The position numbers and the translations under genes were made by a program. 64,000 nucleotides of DNA, from contig NZ_FOKP01000019.1 in assembly GCF_900112185.1 (NCBI RefSeq), forward strand, positions 1 to 64,000. The letters are read 5' to 3'. The DNA comes from Allobosea sp. CRIB-10. Lineage in GTDB: Bacteria > Pseudomonadota > Alphaproteobacteria > Rhizobiales > Beijerinckiaceae. Of this stretch, positions 7,941 to 17,185 are shown piece by piece (the stretch's first letter is position 1; every line of letters starts with the position of its first letter). The notes under the pieces were generated by a model. It was not told the DNA's origin. It searched no databases and saw only the letters and a list, made by a program, of their open reading frames with translations.

Positions 7941-8762
7941 ATGCCGATCGCCCTCACCATCGCCGGCTCCGACTCCAGCGGCGGCGCCGGCATCCAGGCC
8001 GACCTCAAGACCTTCGCCGCGCACCAGGTCTACGGCGCCAGCGTCATCGTCGCACTGACCGCGCAGAACACCACGGCGGTGACCGCGATCCATCCGGTGC
8101 CGGCCAATTTCGTCGCCGCCCAGATCGATGCCGTCTTCGACGATCTCAAGGTCGATGCAGTCAAGATCGGCATGCTTGCCACCGCCGAGCTGATCGAGAC
8201 CGTCGCCGACGGGCTCGAACGCCATGGCGCGAAGAATATCGTGCTCGATCCGGTGATGATCGCGGCTTCCGGGGGGCGGCTCCTGCAGGAAGATGCGATC
8301 GAGGCGCTGAAGCGCCGCCTGCTGCCGCTCTGCACCATCGTAACGCCCAACTTGCCCGAGGCCGCCGCGCTGCTCGGAACCGCCATGGCGGAGACCGAGG
8401 AGGCTGCGGCCGAACAGGCCGAGGCGCTGCTCGCGCTCGGCCCGGCCAATGTCCTGGTCAAGGGCGGCCACGGCAGCGGCGACGACAGCGTCGACATCCT
8501 GATCGGCCGGGATGGCCGCCGCGAGCGCCTGGTCGCGCCGCGCATCGCCACCCAGAACACCCACGGCACCGGCTGCACGCTGTCCTCGGCGATCGCCTCG
8601 GGCCTCGCCCACGGCATCGCGCTGAACGAGGCGGTGGCATTGGCCAAGCGCTACATCTCGGCCGCGATCGCGGCCTCGGACATGGTCAAGGTTGGCCGCG
8701 GCCACGGACCGGTGCATCATTTCCACCATTGGTGGGACCGACCAGACGGGAGCAAGCCATGA
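7941..8762 (+). CDS. thiD: hydroxymethylpyrimidine / phosphomethylpyrimidine kinase
   Basis: 273 residues, full length for ThiD. It phosphorylates HMP and then HMP-phosphate to give HMP-PP for thiamine synthesis. The N-terminal ALTIAGSDSSGGAGIQADLK is the substrate-binding signature, VDAVKIGMLA follows, DPVMIA marks the active-site strand, and the phosphate loop HGTGCTLSSAI carries Cys212, matching the usual ribokinase-fold GTGC anion hole. The gene starts two bases after mutA and its stop overlaps the mutB ATG by four bases, so it is embedded in the mutase operon. No other thiamine gene is nearby. Homologues include pyridoxal kinases (PdxY/PdxK); the GTGC and IQADLK motifs favour ThiD. Confidence 0.93.
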   Translation: MPIALTIAGSDSSGGAGIQADLKTFAAHQVYGASVIVALTAQNTTAVTAIHPVPANFVAAQIDAVFDDLKVDAVKIGMLATAELIETVADGLERHGAKNIVLDPVMIAASGGRLLQEDAIEALKRRLLPLCTIVTPNLPEAAALLGTAMAETEEAAAEQAEALLALGPANVLVKGGHGSGDDSVDILIGRDGRRERLVAPRIATQNTHGTGCTLSSAIASGLAHGIALNEAVALAKRYISAAIAASDMVKVGRGHGPVHHFHHWWDRPDGSKP

Positions 8763-10927
8763 CCGCGATCCCGGATTTCACGAAGCTCGCCTTCGCCGAC
8801 GGTGCGGCCGGCGCGGTGCCCGCTCCGCAGAGCAAGGGCGATATCTGGCAGACGCCGGAAGACATCCCGGTCAAGCCGCTCTACACGGCCGCCGACCGCG
8901 ACGGCCTGCCCTTCGTCGACACGCTGCCGGGCATTGCGCCCTATCTGCGCGGCCCCTACCCGACCATGTATGTCAACCAGCCCTGGACGATCCGGCAATA
9001 TGCCGGCTTCTCCACGGCGGAGGATTCCAACGCCTTCTACCGGCGCAACCTCGCCGCCGGCCAGAAGGGCCTGTCGGTCGCCTTCGATCTCGCCACCCAT
9101 CGCGGCTATGACAGCGACCATCCGCGCGTCGGCGGCGATGTCGGCATGGCCGGCGTCGCGATCGACTCGATCTATGACATGCGCACGCTGTTCTCCGGCA
9201 TCCCGCTCGACCAGATGAGCGTGTCGATGACGATGAATGGCGCGGTGCTGCCGGTGCTGGCGCTCTACATCGTCGCGGCGGAAGAACAGGGCGTGCCGGC
9301 GGCCAAGCTGTCGGGGACCATCCAGAACGACATCCTCAAGGAGTTCATGGTCCGCAACACTTATATCTACCCGCCCTCGCCCTCGATGCGGATCATCGGC
9401 GACATCTTCGCCTACACCTCGGCGAGCATGCCGAAGTTCAATTCGATCTCGATCTCCGGCTACCACATGCAGGAGGCCGGAGCGACGCAGGACCTCGAGC
9501 TCGGGTACACGCTCGCCGACGGCGTCGAATACATCCGCGCCGGCCAGCGAGCGGGCCTCGGCGTCGACGTCTTCGCGCCGCGGCTCTCCTTCTTCTGGGC
9601 CATCGGCATGAACTTCTTCATGGAGGTGGCGAAGCTCAGAGCCGCCCGGCTGATCTGGGCCAAGCTGGTCAAGGATTTCGGGGCGCAGAACGAGAAGTCG
9701 CTGCCCTTGCGCACCCATTGCCAGACCTCGGGCTGGTCGCTGACGGCGCAGGACGTGTTCAACAATGTGCCGCGCACGATGATCGAGGCGATGGCGGCGA
9801 CGCAGGGGCACACCCAGTCGCTGCACACCAACGCGCTCGACGAGGCGCTGGCGCTGCCGACCGATTTCTCCGCCCGCATCGCCCGCAACACCCAGATCGT
9901 GCTGCAGCAGGAGAGCGGCACCAACCGGATCATCGATCCCTGGGGCGGCTCCTATTATGTCGAGCGATTGACCGCCGAGCTCGCAGCCAAGGCCTGGGGC
10001 CATATCCAGGAGGTCGAGGCGCTGGGCGGCATGGCCAAGGCGATCGAAGCCGGCATCCCGAAGCTCAGGATCGAAGAGGCCGCGGCCAAGACTCAGGCGC
10101 GCATCGATGGCGGCCAGCAGGCGATCATCGGCGTCAACATCTACAAGCCGGAGAACGAAGCGGCGATCGACGTGCTCAAGGTCGACAATGCCTCGGTCCG
10201 CGCCCAGCAGCTCGACAAGCTCCGGCGGCTGAAGGCCGAGCGCAACGAGGCCGAGACGCAGGCCGCCCTCACCGCGCTGACCAACGGTGCGCAGGGCGGA
10301 GGCAACCTGCTCGACCTCGCGGTCAAGGCGGCGCGGGCCAAGGCGACCGTCGGCGAGATCTCGATGGCGATGGAAAAGGTCTTCGGGCGCCACCGCGCCG
10401 AGATCAAGGCGATCTCGGGCGTCTACAAACGGGAGGTCGGCACGATGAATCCCGCCGTGACGCGCGTACAGGCGATGTGCGAGGCCTTCGAGGAGGCCGA
10501 TGGGCGCCGCCCGCGCATCCTCGTCGCCAAGATGGGCCAGGACGGCCATGACCGCGGCCAGAAGGTGATCGCCTCGGCCTTCGCCGATCTTGGCTTCGAC
10601 GTCGACATCGGCCCTCTCTTCGCGACCCCGGACGAGGCCGCGCGCCAGGGCGTCGAGAACGACGTCCACATCGTCGGCGTCTCCTCGCTGGCGGCGGGGC
10701 ATCTGACACTGGTGCCGGAGCTCAAGGCTGCGCTTGCCAAGGCCGGCCGGCCGGACATCATGATCGTCGTCGGCGGCGTGATCCCGCCGCAGGATTTCGA
10801 CGCGCTGATCGCGGCCGGCGCCAGCGCGATCTTCCCGCCGGGCACCGTCATCGCCGATGCGGCCGAGAAATTGCTGGAAGAGCTGAACCAGCGCCTGGGC
10901 TACGCGCAGAAAAGCGCGGCGGAGTGA
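8759..10927 (+). CDS. mutB: methylmalonyl-CoA mutase large (alpha) subunit
   Basis: 722 residues, the normal length. This is the catalytic subunit that interconverts (R)-methylmalonyl-CoA and succinyl-CoA using adenosylcobalamin. An N-terminal CoA-binding TIM barrel contains YPTMYVNQPWTIRQYAGFST, TMNGAVLPVLAL and RTHCQTSGWSLT. A linker leads to the C-terminal B12 domain with the ligand motif DGHDRG (Asp595, His597, Gly600) and downstream VGVSSLAAGHLTLV and GGVIPPQDF. The ATG overlaps the thiD stop (ATGA). The last codons and stop lie inside a strong hairpin (10912-10939). It presumably acts with MutA and MeaB in propionate and branched-chain amino acid breakdown; no carboxylase or epimerase gene is present in the window. 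Confidence 0.96.
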   Translation: MTAIPDFTKLAFADGAAGAVPAPQSKGDIWQTPEDIPVKPLYTAADRDGLPFVDTLPGIAPYLRGPYPTMYVNQPWTIRQYAGFSTAEDSNAFYRRNLAAGQKGLSVAFDLATHRGYDSDHPRVGGDVGMAGVAIDSIYDMRTLFSGIPLDQMSVSMTMNGAVLPVLALYIVAAEEQGVPAAKLSGTIQNDILKEFMVRNTYIYPPSPSMRIIGDIFAYTSASMPKFNSISISGYHMQEAGATQDLELGYTLADGVEYIRAGQRAGLGVDVFAPRLSFFWAIGMNFFMEVAKLRAARLIWAKLVKDFGAQNEKSLPLRTHCQTSGWSLTAQDVFNNVPRTMIEAMAATQGHTQSLHTNALDEALALPTDFSARIARNTQIVLQQESGTNRIIDPWGGSYYVERLTAELAAKAWGHIQEVEALGGMAKAIEAGIPKLRIEEAAAKTQARIDGGQQAIIGVNIYKPENEAAIDVLKVDNASVRAQQLDKLRRLKAERNEAETQAALTALTNGAQGGGNLLDLAVKAARAKATVGEISMAMEKVFGRHRAEIKAISGVYKREVGTMNPAVTRVQAMCEAFEEADGRRPRILVAKMGQDGHDRGQKVIASAFADLGFDVDIGPLFATPDEAARQGVENDVHIVGVSSLAAGHLTLVPELKAALAKAGRPDIMIVVGGVIPPQDFDALIAAGASAIFPPGTVIADAAEKLLEELNQRLGYAQKSAAE

Positions 10928-10939
10928 TTCGCCGCGCTT
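10912..10939. terminator. bidirectional hairpin terminator spanning the mutB stop codon
   Basis: AAGCGCGGCG (10912-10921) and CGCCGCGCTT (10930-10939) form a perfect 10-bp stem around an 8-base loop holding the TGA of mutB (10925-10927). On the minus strand the stem is followed by TTTT, so it is the better intrinsic terminator for the small minus-strand gene at 10956-11222. On the plus strand the T run is poor. Confidence 0.6.
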
Positions 10940-10955
10940 CGTCTGGCGTCACGGC

Positions 10956-11222
10956 TCACCAGCCGCCGCGCCAGCGATGATAATACCGCGGCGGCGGCGG
11001 CGGGCCATAGAAGCGCGGGCCATCATAGTGGTGGCGGCGCCAGCGCGGCACGCCCCAGTAGCCATAGGCCCGCGGCGGGCCGCGCCAGCCATAGCCGGGA
11101 CCGGGACCGCCGTAATAGGCCTGCTGGATCAGGACGCCGGCCTCGGCCTTGCTGGGCGTTGCTGCGCTGATCCCGAGCGCGGCGGCCGCGATGAGGCCGG
11201 CGGAAGCGAGAGTGCGAAACAT
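10956..11222 (-). CDS. small exported Gly/Pro/Tyr/Arg-rich protein
   Basis: 88 residues. A clear signal peptide (MFRTLASAGLIAAAALGISA to about residue 27, Ala-rich cleavage region) precedes a mature part of about 60 residues made largely of Gly, Pro, Tyr, Arg and His, including PPPPPRYYHRWRGGW. AAGGAG nine bases before the ATG supports the start. Low-complexity secreted proteins of this kind are common in Rhizobiales, where their role is mostly unknown; wall or surface association is a guess. The gene lies alone between mutB (convergent) and the pot operon (same strand, 105 bases downstream of potI). Confidence 0.8.
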   Translation of the reverse strand: MFRTLASAGLIAAAALGISAATPSKAEAGVLIQQAYYGGPGPGYGWRGPPRAYGYWGVPRWRRHHYDGPRFYGPPPPPRYYHRWRGGW

Positions 11223-11327
11223 CGTGACGTCTCCTTTGCCGGAGCGGAAACGCTTCCCGCTCTGGCACGGACTATCGCGCTCCCGGGCTGAACCGGTTTT
11301 GAGCAGGACGTTCAGCCGGCGTTTAGG

Positions 11328-12116
11328 TCAGCGCCCCGCCAGAGCGTCCCGTTTCATCAGCAGCGATGCCCCGATCACCGCGGCCGCCACCGCCGCGATC
11401 ATGATCGTGCAGGCGGCGTTGATCTCGGGCGTCACCCCGAGGCGGATCGCCGAATAGAGCCGCATCGGCAGCGTCGTCGCGCCCGGCCCGGTGGTGAAGC
11501 TGGCGATGACCAGGTCGTCGAGCGAGAGCGTGAAGGCCAGCATCCAGGCGGCAGCGACGGCCGGCCAGATCAGAGGCAACGTCACCGTCCGGAAGGTTTC
11601 CACCGGAGTCGCGCCGAGGTCGCGCGCGGCTTCCTCCAGCGAGCGGTCGAAGCCGGCGAGCCTGGCCTGCACAACGATGCAGGCGAAGCCGAGGCTGAAG
11701 GTCGCGTGGGCGATCACCACGGTCCAGTAGCCGCGCTCGACATCGCCGGCGACGAAAAGGAGCAGCAGCGACAGGCCGGTGATCACCTCGGGCATCACCA
11801 AAGGCGCCATCACCATGCCGGAGAACAGCGTGCGGCCGGAAAAGACCCGGTAGCGCGCCAGCGCCAGCGCTGCCAGTGTCCCCAGCACCGTCGCGAGCGT
11901 CGCCGAGACCAGTGCGACACGGATCGTCAGCCAGGCCGCGTCGAGCAAGGGCTCGTTGCGCAGCAACGCACCATACCAATGTGTCGAGAAACCGCCCCAG
12001 ACCGTCACCAGCCGCGAGGCGTTGAAGGAATAGGCAATCAGCGCGACGATCGGCAGATAGAGGAAGGCGAAGCCGGCGACGAGCGCGGCGAGATGGAAGG
12101 CTCCGAAGCGCCTCAT
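11328..12116 (-). CDS. potI: putrescine/spermidine ABC transporter permease PotI type
   Basis: 262 residues with about six hydrophobic membrane segments beginning at residue 12 (FAFLYLPIVALIAYSF). The cytoplasmic EAA loop is EEAARDLGATPVETFRTVTL, followed by the conserved SLDDLVIASFTTGPG segment typical of PotC/PotI permeases. It pairs with PotH to form the inner-membrane channel of a PotFGHI putrescine importer. Last gene of the operon; ATG 12114-12116 overlaps the potH stop by four bases. The next gene on this strand (10956-11222) is 105 bases away and has its own ribosome site. Confidence 0.9.
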   Translation of the reverse strand: MRRFGAFHLAALVAGFAFLYLPIVALIAYSFNASRLVTVWGGFSTHWYGALLRNEPLLDAAWLTIRVALVSATLATVLGTLAALALARYRVFSGRTLFSGMVMAPLVMPEVITGLSLLLLFVAGDVERGYWTVVIAHATFSLGFACIVVQARLAGFDRSLEEAARDLGATPVETFRTVTLPLIWPAVAAAWMLAFTLSLDDLVIASFTTGPGATTLPMRLYSAIRLGVTPEINAACTIMIAAVAAAVIGASLLMKRDALAGR

Positions 12117-13011
12117 CGTGCCGCTCCCCTCGCCCGCTGCAACAGCATCAGCGGCAGGACGAGGACGACGAGCAGCACGATCGCCACCGCGGAAGCCAAC
12201 GGCCAGTCTCGGTTCGAGAAGAACTCGTTCCAGAGCACCTTGCCGACCATCAGCGTGTCGGAGCCGCCCAGCAGGTCGGGGATGACGAACTCACCGATCG
12301 CCGGGACGAAGACCAAAGCCGAGCCGGCGATGATGCCGGGGATCGACAGCGGCAGGGTCACCGTCAGGAAAGTGGTCAGCGGCGTCGCGCCGAGATCGGA
12401 GGCCGCTTCCAGCAAGGTGCCGTCGAGCTTCTGCAAAGTCGAGAACAGCGGCAGCACCATGAAGGGCAGATAGGAATAGACCATGCCGATCAGCACGGCG
12501 GCATCTGTGTTGAGCAGGCGCAAGGGGTCGCTGGTCAACCCGATGCCCATCAACGCCATGTCGAGCAGGCCGTCCGGCCTGAGGACACCGATCCAGGCGT
12601 AGACGCGGATCAGGAACGAGGTCCAGAACGGCAGGATGACGAGGACGAGCAAGATGCCCTGCCAGCGCTTCGGAGCCAGCGCCATCGCATAGGCGAGCGG
12701 GTAGCCGATCGCGAGCGCGATCAGCGTCGTCAGCGCCGCGATGCGCAGCGAGGAGAGATAGCTCTGCCAGTAGAGCGGATCGTCGCCGAGCAGGCGGAAA
12801 TTCTCGAGATCGAGCGCGCCAAGGAACTCGCCGAGCTGGGCGAAGCCGGGGAAATGCGGCGCATAGGGCGGCTGATCGGTCGCGGCGTCCGAAAGCGCGA
12901 TCCGCAGCACGATGACGAAAGGCACGAGGAAGAAGGCGACGAGCCAGAGATAGGGAATGGCCGCGACCAGCAGGCCCCGCCCCGCCCCACTGCTTCGCGG
13001 AACCGGCGTGC

Positions 13012-13015
<4 letters not shown>
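12113..13015 (-). CDS. potH: putrescine/spermidine ABC transporter permease PotH type
   Basis: 300 residues. A first membrane helix (VAAIPYLWLVAFFLVPFVIV, about 15-35) is followed by the long periplasmic loop typical of PotB/PotH (about 40-95) and five further helices. The EAA loop is EAASDLGATPLTTFLTVTL, and the segment FVPAIGEFVIPDLLGGSDTL is the PotB/PotH hallmark. Start is GTG 13013-13015, overlapping the potG stop (GTGA). Partner of PotI in the putrescine channel. Confidence 0.92.
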
Positions 13016-14183
<1,168 letters not shown>

Positions 14184-14187
<4 letters not shown>

Positions 14188-15299
14188 CTGCCGCTCTTGA
14201 CGCGGGTCCACAGCCGGTTGACCACCCGCTGTATCTTCTGGTCATACGGCGTGATCGTGTAGAGGCGGCTCATCACCGCATCGGTCGGATAGATGCCCGG
14301 ATTGTCGCGCACGTCGGCCGAAAGCAGCGGCTTCGCGGCGAGATTGCCGTTGGCGTACTGGATGAAGTCCGAGTTCTTCGCCGCCATCTCCGGCCGGTTG
14401 ACGAAATCGATGAACTGCAGGGCCGCTTCGGGATTGCCCGCATCCTTCGGGATCACGAAGGAATCGAACCACATCAGCGCGCCCTCCTTGGGGATGACAT
14501 AGCTGATCTCGACCTTGTTCTTGGCCTCGACGGCGCGCTTCCTGGCCTGCAGCACGTCGCCGGAATAGCCGACCGCCAGGCAGATATCGCCATTGGCGAG
14601 CGCGTTGATGTATTCCGACGAGTGGAATTTCTGGATGTGCGGGCGGATCTTGCGCAGCAATTCGCCGGCCTTGTTGAGGTCGGCCTCGTTCTTCGAATCG
14701 GGATCGAGCCCGAGATAGCGCAGCGCCGCCGGGAACATTTCCTCGACCGCGTCGAGCACGTGCACGCCGCAATTGGAGAGCTTCTTCAGCTTCTCCGGAT
14801 CGAAGACGATGCTCCAGCTGTCGATCACGGCGTCGTTGCCGAGCCGCTCCTTGATCTTGGCGGTGTTATAGCCGATCCCGGTGGTGCCCCACATATAGTT
14901 CACGGCGAACTTGTTGCCGGGGTCGTATTTCGACAGGCGCTGCTTGATCTCGGGCCAGGCGTGCCTGAGGTTTTGCACCTTGGCGGTGTCGATCGGCGTA
15001 TAGAGCCCGATCGGGATGTGCCTGGGCAGGAAGGAGGCGGTGACGACGACGAGGTCGTAGCCGGTCTTGCCGGCGAGAAGCTTGGTCTCGACCGTCTCCA
15101 TCTGGTCGAAGGTGTCGTAGACGACAGTGATGCCGGTCTCTTTCTTGAAGGCGTCGAGCACCTCCGGATTGACGTAGTCCGACCAGTTGAAGATGCGCAG
15201 TTCCTTGTTCTCCTGCGCCCCAGCCGGGCCAGCCGCGAGAGCGAACCCGAAAGCCGCCGCGGCGGCCAAGCTATGCATAACCGACGTCAACGTGCGCAA
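14184..15299 (-). CDS. potF: putrescine-binding periplasmic protein PotF type
   Basis: 371 residues. It captures putrescine in the periplasm for PotGHI. A Sec signal peptide (MRTLTSVMHSLAAAAAFG, then ALAAGPAGAQ) precedes the mature start ENKELRIFNWSDYVNPEVL, a PotD/PotF hallmark. Also visible are YNWGT-like NYMWGTTGIGYN and the C-terminal VMSRLYTITPYDQKIQRVVN. The start codon is TTG 15297-15299: AGGAGG lies six bases upstream and it gives a positively charged signal peptide, whereas the first ATG (15278) would leave an uncharged, poorly spaced start. First gene of a four-gene overlapping operon whose order F-G-H-I matches E. coli. Confidence 0.93.
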
Positions 15300-15305
15300 T
15301 CTGCC

Positions 15306-15311
15306 CCTCCT
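15306..15311 (-). promoter_or_regulatory. consensus ribosome binding site fixing the TTG start of potF
   Basis: On the minus strand AGGAGG sits exactly six bases before TTG 15299-15297. It is 27 bases from the first ATG (15278), too far to serve it. This decides a rare TTG initiation for the binding-protein gene. Confidence 0.7.
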
Positions 15312-15326
15312 TTGATTTCGCGCGGG

Positions 15327-15341
15327 CAAGCTAGCAGCTTG
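15327..15341. promoter_or_regulatory. short perfect palindrome upstream of potF
   Basis: CAAGCT-AGC-AGCTTG is a perfect inverted repeat 28 bases upstream of the potF start in the divergent gap with the DUF3750 gene. Position is right for an operator or promoter-overlapping site, but no matching regulator is adjacent, and a 6-bp arm could arise by chance. Confidence 0.3.
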
Positions 15342-15430
15342 TGACCAAGCCTCAACCTCGATTTCGTGATCGGCGACGCTCCGTCGCGCCTTGTTGCGGC
15401 CCCGCCTCGCCCCCTATTTTCCGCAGAAGC

Positions 15431-16162
15431 ATGATCCGACGGTTTTTCCTGTTCTTCGCGCTCGTTTTCCTCCTGCCCCTCGGCACCCATGCCGCCTGGT
15501 GGCAGTGGCAATCCCGCGCGCCTGACTGGGCCCGTGCCGACTGGTCGAGCGCCGCGCTTCTGCCTGCTCCCGCCATCGCGCCCGAGGCGAGCGTCCACGT
15601 CTTCGCCGCTCGTGTCGGCCGCTGGCGCGGTGTCTTCGCCCATCACTCCTGGGTGGTGGTGAAGGAGAAGGACGCCGCGGCCTATACCCGCTTCGACGTC
15701 GTCGGCTGGGGCAATCCGGTGCGCGTCAACGTCCGCGTCGCCGACGGGCGCTGGTACGGCAATGTCCCGGAGTTGGTCGGCGAGATCAAAGGGCAGGCCG
15801 CCGAGGCCCTGATCCCGCGCATCCGCGAGGCCGTGAAGAGCTATGGCTATAGCGACTACGGCTCCTATGCCGCCTGGCCCGGACCGAACTCGAACAGCTT
15901 CGTCCAGCACATCCTCGCTGAAGTGCCGGAGCTCGGCCGCGCCTTGCCGCCGACCGCGATCGGCAAGGACTGGCGCGAGAGCGGCCTTTATGCCGGTTTC
16001 ACGCCAAGCCGCACCGGCCTGCAAGCCTCGCTCTACGGGCTCGCTGGCTTCACCTTCGGATGGGTCGAGGGCGTCGAGATCAACCTGCTCGGGCTGGTCG
16101 CCGGCTTCGACCTGCAGCGGCCGGCGCTGAAGCTGCCGGGCTGGGGGCGCGTCGGCCTCTAG
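15431..16162 (+). CDS. DUF3750 family exported/membrane-anchored protein
   Basis: 243 residues. An N-terminal hydrophobic segment (MIRRFFLFFALVFLLPLGTH, about 1-22) acts as signal peptide or anchor. The rest contains HHSWVVVKEKD, RWYGNVP, and a conserved block GYSDYGSYAAWPGPNSNSF followed by a C-terminal GLAGFTFGWVEGVEINLLGL. These Trp/Gly-rich motifs match what I know of DUF3750 proteins, which often sit at the inner membrane of alphaproteobacteria. The His and Asn-rich conserved block resembles a papain-like or transglutaminase-like fold, but a catalytic function is not established. It stands alone, divergent from potF and convergent with the transglycosylase gene. Confidence 0.8.
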   Translation: MIRRFFLFFALVFLLPLGTHAAWWQWQSRAPDWARADWSSAALLPAPAIAPEASVHVFAARVGRWRGVFAHHSWVVVKEKDAAAYTRFDVVGWGNPVRVNVRVADGRWYGNVPELVGEIKGQAAEALIPRIREAVKSYGYSDYGSYAAWPGPNSNSFVQHILAEVPELGRALPPTAIGKDWRESGLYAGFTPSRTGLQASLYGLAGFTFGWVEGVEINLLGLVAGFDLQRPALKLPGWGRVGL

Positions 16163-16194
16163 CGGCTGCGCAATGGTGTCCTGATTGGACGCGT

Positions 16195-16302
16195 GTCGTC
16201 CCGGGCGACCGCAGGGAGACCCGGGACCCATTCCGGAACCTCTTTCGGGAAGGCTCAGGAATGGATCCCGGATCGGCGCGGCTTCGCCGCTTGTCCGGGA
16301 TG
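16195..16302. repeat. palindromic intergenic repeat element between convergent genes
   Basis: About 108 bases, bounded by imperfect inverted ends (TCGTCCCGGGC on the left, GTCCGGGATGA on the right). It holds nested palindromes: CCCGGGC with ACCCGGGA, CATTCCGG with CAGGAATGG, and GGCGCGGCTTCGCCGC. Such elements, with TCCCGGATC-type cores, are common between genes of Bosea-like Rhizobiales as far as I recall. Located between the convergent DUF3750 and transglycosylase genes, it may act as a transcription terminator for both. Confidence 0.6.
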
Positions 16303-16330
16303 ATCAACATCGAAAGCCACGGCAAATCGC

Positions 16331-17185
16331 TCAATTCCGCAGCACCAGACACGCCCCGCCTGCCTGCCGCAGACGATTGCAGGCCAATGTCGCCTCGCGC
16401 AGGCTCTGCGCCGGCAACCTGACGCGGTAGAAGCGCCCTCTGCCCCGGCCTGGCACCGCCGAGCCGAGGATCATCGTCGGCTTGCCCGCCAGCAGTGAGG
16501 CGAAGCGCGCCGCGACGCGCTGATAGGAGGCGATGGCGCGCGCTTTCGAGGTGTTGCCGGCGAGTTGCACGCCGAATGGCCCATAGGCGCCCTCGACCAG
16601 CGCCGCCGGCGTGGCGATGCGGATCGACGCGACCGTGGCGAGGCAATCGGTCTCCTCGCGCGTCGCCGGCGGTGGCGTCTCGCCCGCGCCCAATCGCCAT
16701 TCCTCGACGGGGCGGCCGGTGATGAAACGGACATAGGCCTGCGTCTCGTAAGGCAGCATGCCGCCACGCTCGACCCAGCGCGCGACGCGGTTCGGCCCGC
16801 CATTATAGGCGGCAGCGGCGAGGCCGAGATTGCCGAACTGGTTCTTCAACGCTGCGAGAAAGGCGGCGGAATGCGGGATCGCCGCCTCCGGATCGAACGG
16901 ATCGGCGAGGCCGCGCTCATTCGCCGTGCCCGGCATGAACTGGGCGATGCCCTGTGCTCCGGCGGGGCTGACGACGTTCGGCCGGAAGCTGCTCTCGCGC
17001 CAGATCAGGCGGGTGAAGAAGGCGACCGGCAGGTCATGCGTCTTCGCGGCGCCCTCGATCAGGCGGCAGATGGTCTGCGCCACGCTCTCGGTCTGCGGCT
17101 CGGCGAACGCCGGGCCGCCAAAGAGCGGATAACCGAGCGTGGCGACGAGCGCCGCGACGAGGATGCGGCGCCGCCCTGCCCTCAC
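16331..17185 (-). CDS. lytic transglycosylase (SLT domain), exported
   Basis: 284 residues. A signal peptide with Arg-rich n-region (VRAGRRRILVAALVATLGYP to about residue 28) precedes a soluble lytic transglycosylase domain (about 45-160). The catalytic Glu64 lies in IWRESSFRP, followed by SPAGAQGIAQFMPGTA and AAAAYNGGPNRVARW, the three classic SLT motifs. The C-terminal part (about 190-284) is a SPOR-like basic region (YRVRLPAQSLREATLACNRL). It cleaves peptidoglycan glycan strands in the periplasm. Start is GTG 17183-17185, overlapping the upstream enzyme's stop (GTGA), which couples a cell-wall enzyme to a sulfur amino acid gene. Substantially longer frames upstream are artefacts. Confidence 0.88.
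   Translation of the reverse strand: MRAGRRRILVAALVATLGYPLFGGPAFAEPQTESVAQTICRLIEGAAKTHDLPVAFFTRLIWRESSFRPNVVSPAGAQGIAQFMPGTANERGLADPFDPEAAIPHSAAFLAALKNQFGNLGLAAAAYNGGPNRVARWVERGGMLPYETQAYVRFITGRPVEEWRLGAGETPPPATREETDCLATVASIRIATPAALVEGAYGPFGVQLAGNTSKARAIASYQRVAARFASLLAGKPTMILGSAVPGRGRGRFYRVRLPAQSLREATLACNRLRQAGGACLVLRN

Noticed and set aside
8717..10702. 661-residue minus-strand frame opposite mutB
   Set aside because: Antisense shadow of a strongly conserved gene; no motif or start signal.
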